Source: Paraglomus occultum
Taxonomy: Eukaryota > Glomeromycota > Glomeromycetes > Paraglomerales > Paraglomeraceae
Reading direction: 5' to 3'
NCBI GenBank assembly: GCA_910592205.1
Contig: CAJVPJ010000632.1
Coordinates: forward strand, 1 to 20,377
DNA: 20,377 nt
Made by a program: the position numbers and the translations under genes
The notes under the pieces: generated by a model
The model's input: only the letters and a program-made list of their open reading frames with translations
The model's database searches: none
Told to the model about the DNA's origin: nothing
Part shown: piece by piece, positions 19,711 through 20,377 of the stretch
How the letters are laid out: every line of letters starts with the position of its first letter
Numbering within the stretch: the first letter of the stretch is position 1

Positions 19711-20377
19711 TATATAGTTAAAAATAAATAAAATAAATAAAAAAGGGAAAAAACCAACAAAGCATAACAATCATACCTAGCAGTTAATGCTTCATCAATT
19801 GCCTCATCGATAACGCTTGCGGGCGCTTTTCCATGTGTACCTTGAAGCAGCATTCCAACACGCACAACAGTTTGCATAAATTTGCGTTCACCCCATACGC
19901 ATAATCTCTAAAGTCTCTTGTCCTCACGTTCATTAACATCTTTTCCAACACGAACATCTGTGTAAAGTCTAAGCTTATTGAGATTTATCGTGATGGACCA
20001 ACACCTGAATCCTTGGTATAGAAGCACGGTGTCTGTTCCAGCGGACAACTGCATTATATGCATATCTCGACAAACCCATCCACCGTTTCAGTAGCTACTT
20101 TTAAAGATGATTTGGATAGACTTTGATTGCAGCGTGTTGTCGTTTGTTGCGTGCTGCCATTGTCCTGATCTTGCGTTTTTTCCCTAGAGTGGGGTTCTCG
20201 TCGGGGGTGACTCTTCTTCCTTGCTTGACTGCAGGGATATCTTGGGAAAGTTCGTGCTCATCGGAGGTCGCTTTGTTGACGAGAACCGTGAGTTTTGTAG
20301 TACAGTCGTACCCCCCTATAATCACACAGTCGGGAACAATGCAACTTTTATTGAAAATGTGCTTATAAAGAGGTTGT

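Larger units (their letters stand above)
18539..19776 (-). other. Inferred Fanzor intron, enlarged by a Tc1 insertion
   Basis: The donor is GCTAG|GTATGATT (19777/19776) and the acceptor is TTAATTTAG|GGACGGG (18539/18538). Joining gives an in-frame codon across the junction (AG|G, Arg), and the Fanzor reading continues on both sides. Removing the Tc1 element and one TA copy leaves 81 bp, within the range of introns elsewhere in the window. The upstream half is T-rich, as expected. Confidence 0.7.
17766..20377 (-). pseudogene. Fanzor (eukaryotic TnpB-family RNA-guided nuclease), degenerate; 5' end outside window
   Basis: Intact family members are RNA-guided DNA nucleases carried by eukaryotic transposons. 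On the minus strand the order is as follows. An N-terminal polar extension ends in a nuclear-signal-like GKKRKIRTMAARNKRQ. The TnpB-type start is AAIKVYPN, then LLKRWMGLSRYAYNAVVRWN. Next comes a pre-RuvC segment, ASVIDEAIDEALTAR, which after an intron (18539-19776) continues with SLSFRSRKDLVRRVF. RuvC-I is AVSIDPGVRTP (Asp codon 18166-18168). RuvC-II is FDAIIIPPFEVSNMVNRKTR (Glu codon 18010-18012). The zinc ribbon is TCSWCGNIQ...YKCQNCGTVMD, and RuvC-III is MDKDEN (Asp codon 17799-17801). Lesions: stops at 20101-20103, 20095-20097, 19908-19910 and 17955-17957; a frame change near 19970-20005; a shortened RuvC-I to RuvC-II interval; a deletion with frame change near 17980; an extra T after DEN that shifts the expected GARGI. 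It cannot make a full protein. Confidence 0.9.

Noticed and set aside
1-20377. CRISPR array, bacterial operon signals, Shine-Dalgarno sites
   Set aside because: No regularly spaced direct repeats. Genes have spliceosomal introns, so bacterial signals are not applicable.

Overview
The window looks like nuclear DNA from an AT-rich filamentous fungus. Genes are split by short spliceosomal introns (about 60-160 bp, GT..AG), and long intergenic stretches are full of decayed DNA transposons. Several features fit an arbuscular mycorrhizal fungus (Glomeromycotina) or a close relative best: a BTB-BACK pseudogene with the wording common in the expanded BTB families of those fungi, a Fanzor nuclease, a PD-(D/E)XK (Crinkler-like) relic and many Tc1/mariner remnants. 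The lineage is inferred from protein wording, not from a marker gene.

Three intact genes could be rebuilt exon by exon. (1) A nine-exon sphingoid long-chain-base (sphingosine) kinase on the minus strand, 9456-11814, 474 aa. (2) A three-exon, 137-aa multi-pass membrane protein of unknown function on the plus strand, 13931-14477. (3) A seven-exon mitochondrial succinyl-CoA ligase alpha subunit on the plus strand, 15298-16874, 341 aa. A disordered N/P/T/S-rich protein on the minus strand (3157-3705) is probable. Two possible exons near 614-1386 are weak.

The rest is mostly wreckage. From left to right: a foldback element (145-251); a mariner-like relic with matching ends (3949-4875); a fragment of a HEI10/CCNB1IP1-type meiotic E3 ligase (5223-5556); a frameshifted PD-(D/E)XK nuclease-like relic (5900-6665); an internally deleted Tc1-like element (6837-7495); a 167-bp MITE with perfect 24-bp ends and TA duplications (8135-8301); and a BTB-BACK pseudogene (17050-17751).

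The most interesting locus is at the right end. It is a degenerate Fanzor gene, a eukaryotic TnpB-family RNA-guided nuclease, on the minus strand from the window edge to about 17766. All three RuvC catalytic residues and the zinc ribbon can still be read, but in separate frames. A 1155-bp Tc1 element (18556-19710, TA duplicated) sits inside what appears to be an 81-bp intron of this gene. At least four in-frame TAA/TAG codons, an internal deletion and frameshifts show the gene is dead. Its 3' end abuts the truncated BTB gene.
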